Shown here: positions 24,712 through 33,861 of the stretch, piece by piece
Numbering within the stretch: the stretch's first letter is position 1
Layout: each line of letters starts with the position of its first letter
NCBI RefSeq assembly: GCF_003970915.1
Contig: NZ_RXOF01000012.1
Coordinates: 124,001 to 188,000 of the forward strand
Origin: Hymenobacter gummosus
GTDB lineage: Bacteria > Bacteroidota > Bacteroidia > Cytophagales > Hymenobacteraceae
Length of the DNA stretch: 64,000 bases
Direction: 5' to 3'
Notes under the pieces: generated by a model
What the model was told of the DNA's origin: nothing
What the model saw: only the letters and a program-made list of their open reading frames with translations
Database searches by the model: none
Made by a program: the position numbers and the translations under genes

Positions 24712-25605
24712 ATGATTACCATCCGCCAGCTCACCGACCAGCTTACCGAGGCCCTGCAGGCCCTGTACCCCACGCCCGAAGCCGCCAGCGTGGCCGTGCG
24801 CCTCGTGGAGCACCTGCTGGAGCTGGACCCGCTGCAGCGCCGCCTGCGCGCCCAGGAGCCGGTGCCCGCCGAGGCGCAGCGGCAGGCTGCGGCCTGGCTG
24901 CCGCGCCTGCTGCGCCACGAGCCCCTGCAGTACGTGCTGGGCACCGCCCCTTTCTTCGACATGGACCTGCTGGTGACGCCCGCCACGCTCATACCGCGCC
25001 CCGAAACCGAGGAGCTGGTGCAGCTCATCGCCCAGGAACAGACCGGCCGCCGCGGGCTGCGCGTGCTCGACGTGGGCACCGGCTCGGGCTGCATTCCGCT
25101 GGCCCTGGCCCGGCAGCTGCCCGAAAGTGAAGTGTGGGGCCTCGACGTATCGGCCGGGGCGCTGGCGGTGGCGCGGCAGAACGGGCAGCGCTACGCCCCG
25201 CGGGTGCAGTGGCTGCAGGCCGACATCCTGGCTCAGGACCCGCCCGGCCTCGCACCCGGCAGCCTCGACGTGCTGGTGAGCAATCCGCCCTACGTGCGCG
25301 AGTCGGAGCGGGAGCTGATGCGGGCCAACGTGCTGGACTACGAGCCCGGCACGGCCCTGTTCGTGCCCGACGCCGACCCGCTGGTGTTTTACCGCCGGTT
25401 GGCCGCGCTGGGCACCACGCTGCTGCGGGCGGGCGGCAGCATCTACTTTGAAATCAACGAGGCCCTGCCCGCCGAAACCCTGCAGCTGCTCACCGGGCGC
25501 GGCTACACCGGGGCCCGCTGCCTGCCCGATATGAGCGGCCGGCCGCGCATGGTGCGCGCCAGCTGGCCGGGCCGTACGGCTGCCGTACAAGCCGATGGCG
25601 TCTAA
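24712..25605 (+). CDS. prmC: Release factor glutamine methyltransferase
   Basis: A 297-residue SAM-dependent enzyme that methylates the GGQ glutamine of release factors RF1 and RF2. The N-terminal helical domain ends with the conserved PRPETE at 95-100. The SAM motif DVGTGSGC lies at 120-127, and the catalytic NPPY at 191-194 recognises the glutamine side chain. The length fits the family. It lies at the upstream edge of the nucleotide-sugar cluster but probably is not part of it, since a separate promoter box follows its stop. Confidence 0.92.
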   Translation: MITIRQLTDQLTEALQALYPTPEAASVAVRLVEHLLELDPLQRRLRAQEPVPAEAQRQAAAWLPRLLRHEPLQYVLGTAPFFDMDLLVTPATLIPRPETEELVQLIAQEQTGRRGLRVLDVGTGSGCIPLALARQLPESEVWGLDVSAGALAVARQNGQRYAPRVQWLQADILAQDPPGLAPGSLDVLVSNPPYVRESERELMRANVLDYEPGTALFVPDADPLVFYRRLAALGTTLLRAGGSIYFEINEALPAETLQLLTGRGYTGARCLPDMSGRPRMVRASWPGRTAAVQADGV

Positions 25606-25616
25606 GTGAAAAGGCC

Positions 25617-25624
25617 TACCTTTG
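25617..25624 (+). promoter_or_regulatory. -7 box at the head of the nucleotide-sugar cluster
   Basis: TACCTTTG, an exact TAnnTTTG match, 12 bp after the prmC stop and 46 bp before the acetyltransferase start. It is the only clear promoter box seen before the cluster, which suggests one long transcript. Confidence 0.5.
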
Positions 25625-25669
25625 CCCGCCGAAAACCCGACCCATCCGCCCGACCTGACGCCTGCCCCC

Positions 25670-26275
25670 ATGCCCACGAAAAGCCCTGATTACTTTGCGC
25701 ATCCTACCGCCGTGCTCGACGAAGGCTGCCGCATCGGTACCGGTACGCGCATCTGGCACTTCTGCCACGTCAGCGCCGGGGCCGAAATCGGGGAAGACTG
25801 CACGCTGGGCCAGAACGTATTCGTGGCCGACGACGTACGGCTGGGGCGCAATGTGAAGGTGCAGAACAACGTGAGCCTGTATACCGGCGTAGAGTGCGCC
25901 GACAACGTGTTCATCGGGCCCTCGGCAGTGTTTACCAACGTCATCAACCCCCGCGCCGCCGTGCCGCGCCGCCATGAGTACCAGCCCACCAAGCTGGGCC
26001 GCGGCGTGACCATCGGGGCCAATGCCACCATCATCTGCGGCGTGACGCTGGGCGACTACGCCTTCGTGGGCGCCGGCGCGGTGGTGACCAAGGATGTGCC
26101 CGCCTACGCCCTGGTGTACGGCAACCCCGCCAAGCGCCGCGGCTGGATGAGCCGCCTAGGCCACACCCTCAAATTCGACGCGCAAGGCTACGCCAGCTGC
26201 CCCGAAAGCGGCGAAGTGTACAGCCTCGGCCGCAGCGGTACGCTTACCTGTATTACTCCCGACCCCAACGCGTAA
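25670..26275 (+). CDS. Hexapeptide-repeat sugar N-acetyltransferase (WbpD/WlbB-like)
   Basis: A 201-residue left-handed beta-helix acyltransferase. Hexapeptide repeats run through most of the chain (IGTGTRIWHFCHVSAGAEIG, VFIGPSAVFTNVINPRA). The AVVTKDVPAYALVYGNPAKR motif near the end binds CoA. Members of this branch N-acetylate UDP-2-acetamido-3-amino-dideoxy-glucuronate, and the dehydrogenase that makes the uronate scaffold follows by 16 bp. The 3-amino step (oxidase and aminotransferase) is not in the window, so the exact substrate stays open. ATG 25670 is chosen over an upstream in-frame start that overlaps the promoter. Confidence 0.8.
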   Translation: MPTKSPDYFAHPTAVLDEGCRIGTGTRIWHFCHVSAGAEIGEDCTLGQNVFVADDVRLGRNVKVQNNVSLYTGVECADNVFIGPSAVFTNVINPRAAVPRRHEYQPTKLGRGVTIGANATIICGVTLGDYAFVGAGAVVTKDVPAYALVYGNPAKRRGWMSRLGHTLKFDAQGYASCPESGEVYSLGRSGTLTCITPDPNA

Positions 26276-26291
26276 ACCAACGCAACGACCT

Positions 26292-27593
<1,302 letters not shown>

Positions 27594-27604
27594 TCATTAG
27601 TATT

Positions 27605-27693
27605 GTCAAATGGCTGGATGGTTAAATGGCTGGTCGTTCTGGCGACGCGAGAACAATCAACCATTTAACCATGCAGCCATTTAGCCATTTGAC
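27605..27693. repeat. Palindromic ATGGCTAA-type element between dehydrogenase and galE
   Basis: Outer arms GTCAAATGGCT (27605-27615) and AGCCATTTGAC (27683-27693). Inside, units of the form AAATGGCT and GGTTAAATGG are mirrored. It fills the whole spacer and ends one base before the galE ATG. Confidence 0.8.
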
Positions 27694-27694
27694 C

Positions 27695-28726
27695 ATGAAG
27701 AAGATTCTCGTCACGGGCGGGGCGGGCTATATCGGCTCGCACACGGTGGTAGCCCTGCAGGAAGCGGGGTTTGAGCCGATTATCGTCGATAATTTCTCTA
27801 ACTCCCACGAATCGGTGCTGGAAGGGCTGCGGGCCATCCTGGGCACCGAGGTGAAAAGCTACAACGTCGACTGCAACGACAAGGCGGCTTTCCGCGGGGT
27901 GTTCGAGACGGAGGCGCCGGTAGCGGGCGTGATTCACTTCGCGGCCCACAAGGCCGTGGGCGAATCCCTGCAGAAGCCGCTGGCTTATTTCCAGAACAAC
28001 GTTGGCTCCCTGCTGGTGCTGCTGGAGCTGATGCAGGAGCAAGGCGTGCACAACCTGGTGTTTTCCTCGTCCTGCACCGTGTACGGCGTGCCCGATGTGC
28101 TGCCCGTGACGGAAGAAACGCCCATCAAGCCGCCTTCTTCGCCGTATGCCCGCACCAAGCAGATGTGCGAGGACATTCTGCGCGACCTGGCCCAGGCCCC
28201 GGGCAACGACATCAAGACCATCCTGCTGCGCTACTTCAACCCCATCGGGGCGCACCCCTCGGGGCGCATCGGGGAGCTGCCGCTGGGCGTGCCCAACAAC
28301 CTGGTGCCCTTCGTGACGCAGACCGCCGCCGGCTGGCGCGAGGAACTGACCGTGTACGGCACCGACTACGACACGCCCGACGGCTCCTGCGTGCGCGACT
28401 ACATCTACGTGGGTGACCTGGCCCGGGCCCACGTGGTGGCCGTGCAGCGCCAGCTCGACGGCAAAGCCGCCGAGGTGGAAACCTTCAATGTGGGCACCGG
28501 CCGCGGCAACACCGTGCTGGAAGTGGTGCGCACCTTCGAGGAGGTAACCGGCCAGCCGCTGAAGTACCGCGTGGGCCCGCGCCGCACCGGCGACGTGCCC
28601 GCCATTTACGCCGACGCCACCCAGGCCGCCGAGGTGCTGGGCTTCCGCACCGAAGTAGAACTGCGGGAAGGCCTGGCTACGGCCTGGCGCTGGCAGCAGC
28701 ATCTGGTTTCATTGTCAAATGGCTAA
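27695..28726 (+). CDS. galE: UDP-glucose 4-epimerase
   Basis: A 343-residue extended SDR enzyme interconverting UDP-glucose and UDP-galactose (or the HexNAc pair). The NAD motif GGAGYIGSH lies at 8-16. The catalytic Tyr151/Lys155 pair is in YARTKQMCEDIL, with SSSCTVYG before it. The C-terminal signature FNVGTGRGNTVLEVV is present. The frame is open upstream, but ATG 27695 (MKKILVTGG) is the family start. The last codons (LVSLSNG and the TAA) lie inside the next palindromic element, so the repeat supplies the C-terminus and the stop. Confidence 0.93.
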   Translation: MKKILVTGGAGYIGSHTVVALQEAGFEPIIVDNFSNSHESVLEGLRAILGTEVKSYNVDCNDKAAFRGVFETEAPVAGVIHFAAHKAVGESLQKPLAYFQNNVGSLLVLLELMQEQGVHNLVFSSSCTVYGVPDVLPVTEETPIKPPSSPYARTKQMCEDILRDLAQAPGNDIKTILLRYFNPIGAHPSGRIGELPLGVPNNLVPFVTQTAAGWREELTVYGTDYDTPDGSCVRDYIYVGDLARAHVVAVQRQLDGKAAEVETFNVGTGRGNTVLEVVRTFEEVTGQPLKYRVGPRRTGDVPAIYADATQAAEVLGFRTEVELREGLATAWRWQQHLVSLSNG

Positions 28727-28800
28727 ATGGCTAAATGGCTGGCCGTTCAGACGCTTCGTTGAACAGCCAGTCATTTAGCCATTCAGCCATTTAACCATTC
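28714..28800. repeat. Palindromic ATGGCTAA-type element between galE and rfbB
   Basis: Left arm 28714-28748 (TCAAATGGCTAAATGGCTAA at its start) and right arm 28759-28800 are imperfect reverse complements with the same units. The galE stop codon lies within the left arm, and rfbB begins 8 bp after the right arm. Confidence 0.8.
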
Positions 28801-28807
28801 AACGAAG

Positions 28808-29863
28808 ATGAAACTCCTCATTACCGGCGGGGCTGGGTTTATCGGGTCGCACGTGGTGCGGCTGTTCGTAACGAAGTACCCCGAGTATCAGGTGCTGAAC
28901 CTGGACGCGCTGACCTACGCGGGCAACCTGGAGAACCTGCGCGACATTGAGGACCGGCCCAATTACCGCTTCATCAAGGGCGACCTGACCGACCAGGCCT
29001 TTGTCGACCAGCTTTTTGCCACCGAGGAGCCCGACGCGGTGATTCACCTCGCGGCCGAGTCGCACGTGGACCGCAGCATCACCGACCCGCTGGCCTTCGT
29101 GAAGACCAACGTGCTGGGTACGGTGCACCTGCTGCACGCGGCCCGCAACCTCTGGCAGCCCAAGGGCTACGAGGGTCACGTGTTCTACCACGTGAGCACC
29201 GACGAGGTGTACGGCTCCCTGGAAATGGACGGCGGCCTATTTACGGAGCAGACGGCCTATGACCCTCGTTCGCCCTATTCGGCCTCCAAGGCGTCGTCGG
29301 ACCACTTCGTGCGGGCCTGGCACCACACTTACCACCTGCCGGTAAAGCTGTCGAACTGCTCGAACAACTACGGGCCCAACCACTTCCCCGAGAAGCTCAT
29401 CCCGCTGGCTTTGCACCGCATCCAGCAGGGCGAGGCCATTCCGGTGTACGGCAAGGGCGAAAACGTGCGCGACTGGCTGTTCGTGAAGGACCACGCCACG
29501 GCCATCGACGCGGTGTTTCACCGCGGCCGGGTGGGCGAAACCTACAACATCGGCGGCGTGAACGAGTGGAAGAACCTCGATTTGATTCACCTGCTCTGCG
29601 ACGTGATGGACGAGAAGCTGAACAAGCCTCAGGGCACCTCGCGGCAGCTCATCAAGTTCGTCACCGACCGCGCCGGCCACGACTTGCGCTACGCCATCGA
29701 CTCCTCGAAAATCATGCAGGAGCTGGGCTGGCAGCCCTCCGTCACCTTCGAGCAGGGCCTGCGCCAGACCGTCGACTGGTACCTCGACAACCAGGAGTGG
29801 CTGCAGCGCGTGACCAGCGGCCAGTACCAGGACTACTACCGCCAGCAGTACGCTTCACGCTGA
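28808..29863 (+). CDS. rfbB: dTDP-glucose 4,6-dehydratase
   Basis: A 351-residue SDR enzyme converting dTDP-glucose to the 4-keto-6-deoxy sugar. The NAD motif GGAGFIGSHV lies near the N-terminus. HLAAESHVDRSI is diagnostic for RfbB, as is the STDEVYGSL stretch. The catalytic Tyr157/Lys161 pair is in YSASKASSDHF. It works after RfbA, encoded 1.2 kb downstream; RfbC and RfbD are not in the window. Its TGA stop abuts an AT-rich palindrome. Confidence 0.93.
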   Translation: MKLLITGGAGFIGSHVVRLFVTKYPEYQVLNLDALTYAGNLENLRDIEDRPNYRFIKGDLTDQAFVDQLFATEEPDAVIHLAAESHVDRSITDPLAFVKTNVLGTVHLLHAARNLWQPKGYEGHVFYHVSTDEVYGSLEMDGGLFTEQTAYDPRSPYSASKASSDHFVRAWHHTYHLPVKLSNCSNNYGPNHFPEKLIPLALHRIQQGEAIPVYGKGENVRDWLFVKDHATAIDAVFHRGRVGETYNIGGVNEWKNLDLIHLLCDVMDEKLNKPQGTSRQLIKFVTDRAGHDLRYAIDSSKIMQELGWQPSVTFEQGLRQTVDWYLDNQEWLQRVTSGQYQDYYRQQYASR

Positions 29864-29967
29864 ATTAATAATTGATAATTAAGAATTAATAATTGCGCCA
29901 AAGGCGGGATTAGCTCGGCTGGTAGCGGCTGGCACAATTCTTAATTATTAATTCTTAATTATTAATT
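29863..29967. repeat. AT-rich palindromic element between rfbB and the epimerase gene
   Basis: Arms 29863-29895 and 29934-29967, made of AATTAATAATT / AATTATTAATT units, are near-perfect reverse complements. The centre includes GATTAGCTCGGCTGGTAG (29908-29925), which looks like the D-arm of a tRNA but is not followed by the rest of one. Confidence 0.8.
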
Positions 29968-29974
29968 GACAAAC

Positions 29975-30982
29975 ATGTACGATTCCCCCTTCCACGAGCA
30001 GCCGCTCGATAACCTGACCTTCCTCGTGACCGGTGGCGCCGGCTTTATCGGCTCCAACATCGTGGAGTACCTGCTGAAGTACGGGGTGAAAAAGGTGCGC
30101 ACCTTCGACAACTACTCCAACGGCTTCCGCAAGAACCTGCGCCTGTTTGAGGGCCACCCCGCGCTGGAAATCCTCGACGGCGACATCCGCGACCCGGAGG
30201 CCTGCCGCAAGGCCTGCGAGGGCGTCGACGTGGTGCTGCACCAGGCGGCGCTGGGCTCGGTGCCACGCTCCATCAACGACCCCATCACCTCCAACGACGT
30301 GAACGTGGGGGGGTTCGTGAACATGCTGGTGGCCGCCAAGGACGCCGGCGTGAAGCGCTTCGTGTACGCCGCTTCGTCGTCGACCTACGGCGACTCGCCC
30401 CACCTGCCCAAGATTGAGGACCGCATCGGCAAGCCCCTGTCGCCCTACGCCGTGACCAAGTACGCCAACGAGCTGTACGCCGACGTGTTTGGCAAAACCT
30501 ACGGCATGGAAATCATCGGGCTGCGCTACTTCAACATCTTCGGCCCGCGCCAGGACCCGAACGGGGCCTACGCCGCCGTTATTCCGCTGTTCATCGACGC
30601 GGTGCTGCAGGGCAAGGCCCCGCGCATCAACGGTGACGGGGGGCAGACGCGCGACTTCACCTTCGTGGAAAACTGCGTGCAGGCCAACATCCGCGCCGCG
30701 CTGGTGCAGAACCCGGAGGCGGTAAACCAGGTGTACAACATTGCCGTGGCCGACCGCACCTCGCTGAACGATTTGTTCAACATCCTCAAGGAGGAAGCCG
30801 GCGTCGACATCACGCCCGAGTACGGCCCCAACCGCGCCGGCGACATCCGCGACTCCCTGGCCGACATCAGCAAGGCCCAGCGCCTGCTCGGCTACGACCC
30901 GCAGGTGCGCATCCGCGAGGGGCTGAAAAAAACCCTGGACTGGTTCCGCAGCAACGAGGCGTTTATTCAGGAGCGGAATTAG
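29975..30982 (+). CDS. UDP-N-acetylglucosamine(uronate) 4-epimerase (WbpP/TviC-like)
   Basis: A 335-residue extended SDR. It has GGAGFIGSNIVEYLL at the N-terminus and Tyr158/Lys162 in SPYAVTKYANELY. The stretch HQAALGSVPRSINDPITSND is very close to that of WbpP and TviC, which epimerise UDP-GlcNAc or UDP-GlcNAcA at C4. FNIFGPRQDPNGAYAAVIP is also family-typical. With the WbpA/TviB-like dehydrogenase it would make UDP-GalNAcA. ATG 29975 is preferred; an in-frame TTG at 29966 lies at the end of the palindromic element. Confidence 0.88.
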   Translation: MYDSPFHEQPLDNLTFLVTGGAGFIGSNIVEYLLKYGVKKVRTFDNYSNGFRKNLRLFEGHPALEILDGDIRDPEACRKACEGVDVVLHQAALGSVPRSINDPITSNDVNVGGFVNMLVAAKDAGVKRFVYAASSSTYGDSPHLPKIEDRIGKPLSPYAVTKYANELYADVFGKTYGMEIIGLRYFNIFGPRQDPNGAYAAVIPLFIDAVLQGKAPRINGDGGQTRDFTFVENCVQANIRAALVQNPEAVNQVYNIAVADRTSLNDLFNILKEEAGVDITPEYGPNRAGDIRDSLADISKAQRLLGYDPQVRIREGLKKTLDWFRSNEAFIQERN

Positions 30983-30995
30983 CCGCTCAAATGGC

Positions 30996-31070
30996 TAAAT
31001 GGCCGAATTGTTAAATTGTTAATCGTTCCGATGGCCGGAATGAGCAGCAATTTGACAATTTGGCCATTTA
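30996..31070. repeat. Palindromic element between the epimerase gene and rfbA
   Basis: TAAATGGCCGAATTGTTAAA... (30996-31018) pairs with 31048-31070 with two mismatches in 23 bp. It is the same type as the elements around galE, with AATTGTTAA units added. rfbA starts 15 bp further on. Confidence 0.75.
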
Positions 31071-31085
31071 ACAATTCTACCTCCG

Positions 31086-31964
31086 ATGAAAGGCATCATT
31101 CTGGCCGGCGGCTCCGGCACCCGGCTGCACCCGCTCACGCTGGCCGTCAGCAAGCAGCTCATGCCGGTGTACGACAAGCCGATGATTTACTATCCGCTGT
31201 CGATTCTGATGATGGCGGGTATCCGCGAAATCCTCATCATCACCACCCCGCACGACCAGCCGCAGTTCCGTAAGCTGCTCGGCGACGGGCGCAGCCTGGG
31301 CTGCCGCTTCGAGTACGTGGTGCAGGAGGTGCCCAACGGCCTGGCCCAGGCCTTCGTGCTCGGTGCCGACTTCATCGGCCAGGACAAAGTGGCCCTGGTG
31401 CTGGGCGACAATATCTTCTACGGGGCAGGCATGGAGCAGCTGCTCAAGCGCAACAACGACCCCGACGGCGGGGTGGTCTTCGCCTACCACGTGCACGACC
31501 CGGAGCGCTACGGCGTGGTGGAGTTCGATGCCAACCGGCAGGCCCTCAGCATCGAGGAGAAGCCCAAGCAGCCCAAAAGCAACTACGCCGTGCCGGGCCT
31601 GTACTTCTACGACAACGAGGTGGTCAGCATTGCCCGCAACCTGCAGCCCTCGGCCCGCGGCGAGTACGAAATAACGGACGTGAACCAGGAGTACCTGCGC
31701 CGCGGCAAGCTGCAGGTGGGCATCCTGGGCCGCGGCACGGCCTGGCTCGACACGGGCACTTTCGAGAGCCTGATGCAGGCCGGCGAGTTTGTGCGCGTGA
31801 TTGAGCAGCGGCAGGGCCTGAAAGTCGGCTCCATTGAGGAAGTGGCCTACCGCCAGGGCTTCATCGACGCCGAGCAGCTGCGCCGTATTGCCGAGCCCCT
31901 GCGCAAAAGCGGCTACGGCGACTATCTGCTGCGCCTGCCCGAGCAACTGGTGCTCGGCAGTTAA
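31086..31964 (+). CDS. rfbA: Glucose-1-phosphate thymidylyltransferase
   Basis: A 292-residue nucleotidyltransferase making dTDP-glucose from dTTP and glucose-1-phosphate. It has the signature [11 protein letters not shown] at 8-18, [17 protein letters not shown] after it, and VLGDNIFYG in the active site. [20 protein letters not shown] and [13 protein letters not shown] are also conserved. It supplies RfbB. It is the last gene of the cluster, followed by a palindromic element holding a terminator. Confidence 0.94.
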   Translation: MKGIILAGGSGTRLHPLTLAVSKQLMPVYDKPMIYYPLSILMMAGIREILIITTPHDQPQFRKLLGDGRSLGCRFEYVVQEVPNGLAQAFVLGADFIGQDKVALVLGDNIFYGAGMEQLLKRNNDPDGGVVFAYHVHDPERYGVVEFDANRQALSIEEKPKQPKSNYAVPGLYFYDNEVVSIARNLQPSARGEYEITDVNQEYLRRGKLQVGILGRGTAWLDTGTFESLMQAGEFVRVIEQRQGLKVGSIEEVAYRQGFIDAEQLRRIAEPLRKSGYGDYLLRLPEQLVLGS

Positions 31965-31993
31965 TTGTAAGGGAAAGGAAGCCCGTCATCCTG

Positions 31994-32224
31994 AGGCGCA
32001 GCCGAAGGACCTTCCTCTGGCCCCGCACCGCCGCCAATGACAACGTGCGGGAGCCAACAAATGCCAACTGAAAAGCGCAGCTACCAACTTCTTAGCGTTG
32101 GTGGCTGCGCTTTTATCGTTCTAGCTGCAAAGCGTCAGTACGCTGGCATTGTCGGCGGTGCGAGGGCAGAGCGAAGGTCCTTGGCTGCGCCTTCCTTCGG
32201 TTCGCTCTGCTCAGGATGACGGGC
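31994..32224. repeat. GTCATCCTGAG-type palindromic element with central terminator
   Basis: The left part (GCCCGTCATCCTGAGGCGCA from 31981, GAAGGACCTTC, CCGCACCGCCG) recurs in reverse complement at about 32145-32224, where the right copy carries an extra block of about 27 bp. A strong hairpin sits at the centre. It separates the convergent rfbA and chromate-transporter genes. Confidence 0.75.
32071..32114. terminator. Bidirectional terminator after rfbA
   Basis: AAAAGCGCAGC(T)ACCAAC pairs with GTTGGT(G)GCTGCGCTTTT across an 8-nt loop, with A and T runs at the two ends. It can serve both convergent genes. Confidence 0.8.
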
Positions 32225-32260
32225 TTTTTAGCGTATCCTTCCTTCCTCTTCCCAAACAAT

Positions 32261-33589
32261 TCACGGCAGCAGGGCCCCCAGCAGGATGGCGCCCAGCACC
32301 AGCACGTAGGAGGGCAGCCGGTCCCAGAGCAGCACCAGGAAGGTGGCGCCCACCAGCAGCGGGTTCAGCGGCAGATCCACGCCGTAGCGGCCGGGCATGT
32401 GCCACACGGGGCCGTCGGGCAGGGGGTGGTAGAGCAGAAACGTAGCCGCCACCACCAGGCCGGCCGACACGGCGTTGATGCCTTCCAGCGAGGCTTTGAC
32501 CACGCGGTACTGCTTGAGCTGGTCCCAGAAGCGGATCAGGAAGAAGATGAGCAGGGTGCCGGGCATGAAGATGCCCACCGCGCCCACCAGCGCGCCCACC
32601 AGCTGCCCGGTGGTGCCGTAGTCGCGCATGGCCAGGGCCCCGATGTAGGCGGCGATGGAGAAGTTGGGCCCGGGCAGCGCCTGCGTCAGGCCGTAGCCAG
32701 AAAGAAACTCCGGGCCCGAGAGGTACTGCTTGAACTCCACGAACTCGGCGTAGAGCAGCGGGGCCAGCACCTGCCCGCCCCCGAACACCAGGGAGCCGTT
32801 GCGGTAGAAGTTTTCGAACAGGCGTACCGGCAGCTCGCGGGTGTAGTGGCCGAGCAAAGCCGCCAGCAGAAACACGCCCAGCCACAGCGCAAAGTTGGCC
32901 CACTCTACCCGCAGCGGCTCCTTGTCGGTAATCTGCGGCAGCTTGCGGTAGCGGAAGGTGGTGACCAAGCCGCCGCCGACGAGCAGCAGCGGCAGCACCC
33001 AAGGCAGCTGGAAGAAATAGGCCACCAGGGCGGCTATGACCAGCAGGGCCACCGAGGTCTTGGTGTGAATGACCTTCTCGGCAATCTTGTAGGCCGAATA
33101 CGCCACGAAGCCCACGGCCACCGGCTGCACGAAGCGCACCAGTCGGGCCACCAGGTCCTTGTCGAGGTAGTTCAGGCTCAGGGCCGCCGCCGTCATCAGC
33201 AGCACCGAGGGCAGCATCCAGATGAGCAGGGTGAGGTAGGCCAGGTTGGGCCCGCCCAGCCGGAAGCCGATGGCGGTAATCGTCTGGGTGGAGCCGGGGC
33301 CGGGCAGCACCTGGCACAGGGCCATCAGCTCCAGCAGCTCGGCCGAGGTGAGGTAGCGCCGCTTGTCCACCAGCAGCCGCAGCATCATGGCCGTGTGCGC
33401 CTGCGGCCCGCCGAATGCCGTGCAGCCGAGCACGGCCACGTCCTTTAGGAAGATAATGCCGCGCACGCGCTTGGCGCGCAGCCGCTTCGGCGGCGGCGCC
33501 AGCTTTACATCGGCCGGTTCGGAGGGCTGCACGGGCGGGGTGGGAGAGGAGCTAGTAGTAAAGAAGCACAATCCGGCCCGAACGGCCAA
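32261..33589 (-). CDS. chrA: Chromate-ion transporter (ChrA/CHR family)
   Basis: A protein of up to 442 residues with two homologous CHR halves and about 12 membrane helices. The first half shows TAFGGPQAHTAMM and LCQVLPGPGSTQT. The second half shows LVFGGGQVLAPLL and ALPGPNFSIAAYIGA. The family expels chromate; many members have unproven substrates. The start is a TTG at 33589 with an in-frame TTG six codons later; no ATG lies before the Pro-rich N-terminal tail. No chromate regulator is nearby. Confidence 0.85.
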   Translation of the reverse strand: MAVRAGLCFFTTSSSPTPPVQPSEPADVKLAPPPKRLRAKRVRGIIFLKDVAVLGCTAFGGPQAHTAMMLRLLVDKRRYLTSAELLELMALCQVLPGPGSTQTITAIGFRLGGPNLAYLTLLIWMLPSVLLMTAAALSLNYLDKDLVARLVRFVQPVAVGFVAYSAYKIAEKVIHTKTSVALLVIAALVAYFFQLPWVLPLLLVGGGLVTTFRYRKLPQITDKEPLRVEWANFALWLGVFLLAALLGHYTRELPVRLFENFYRNGSLVFGGGQVLAPLLYAEFVEFKQYLSGPEFLSGYGLTQALPGPNFSIAAYIGALAMRDYGTTGQLVGALVGAVGIFMPGTLLIFFLIRFWDQLKQYRVVKASLEGINAVSAGLVVAATFLLYHPLPDGPVWHMPGRYGVDLPLNPLLVGATFLVLLWDRLPSYVLVLGAILLGALLP

Positions 33590-33622
33590 CTGCGCCCCGG
33601 GTGGTGAACGTGTGCGCCGTCC

Positions 33623-33727
33623 GCGTCGTAGCGCGAACTTGTAGTTCGCGTATTCTGAACGACTCGTTGTTTATCGGTCAACGACAAACGTGCTGGATAC
33701 GCGAACTACAAGTTCGCGCTACGACGC
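33623..33727. repeat. Palindromic element with perfect 30-bp arms
   Basis: 33623-33652 (contains GCGAACTTGTAGTTCGCG, itself a small palindrome) is the exact reverse complement of 33698-33727. The loop of about 45 bp contains a second short hairpin. It lies upstream of the chromate-transporter gene and downstream of the oxygenase gene. Confidence 0.85.
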
Positions 33728-33767
33728 AGACGACGCACTACGACGCGGGTACCAACCGCCTAAAACC

Positions 33768-33861
33768 AGTAGTGCCACGACTCCAAAAGTCGTGGCACCA
33801 CTTCGTCCAATCGTCCACAAAATCCGTGAAATCCGGATTAATCCGTACGAATCCGTGATTA
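33768..33861. repeat. Stop-codon-abutting AATCCG repeat after the oxygenase gene
   Basis: A GTGCCACGAC...GTCGTGGCAC hairpin, identical in type to one inside the 241-bp element at 19723-19963. It is followed by CAATCGTCCACAAAATCCGT and further AATCCG units, ending GTGATTA at the minus-strand stop codon (33859-33861). It is effectively half of that larger element. Confidence 0.75.

Noticed and set aside
29904-29926. tRNA gene
   Set aside because: Only the acceptor/D-arm start is present; no anticodon arm, T-arm or CCA end follows.
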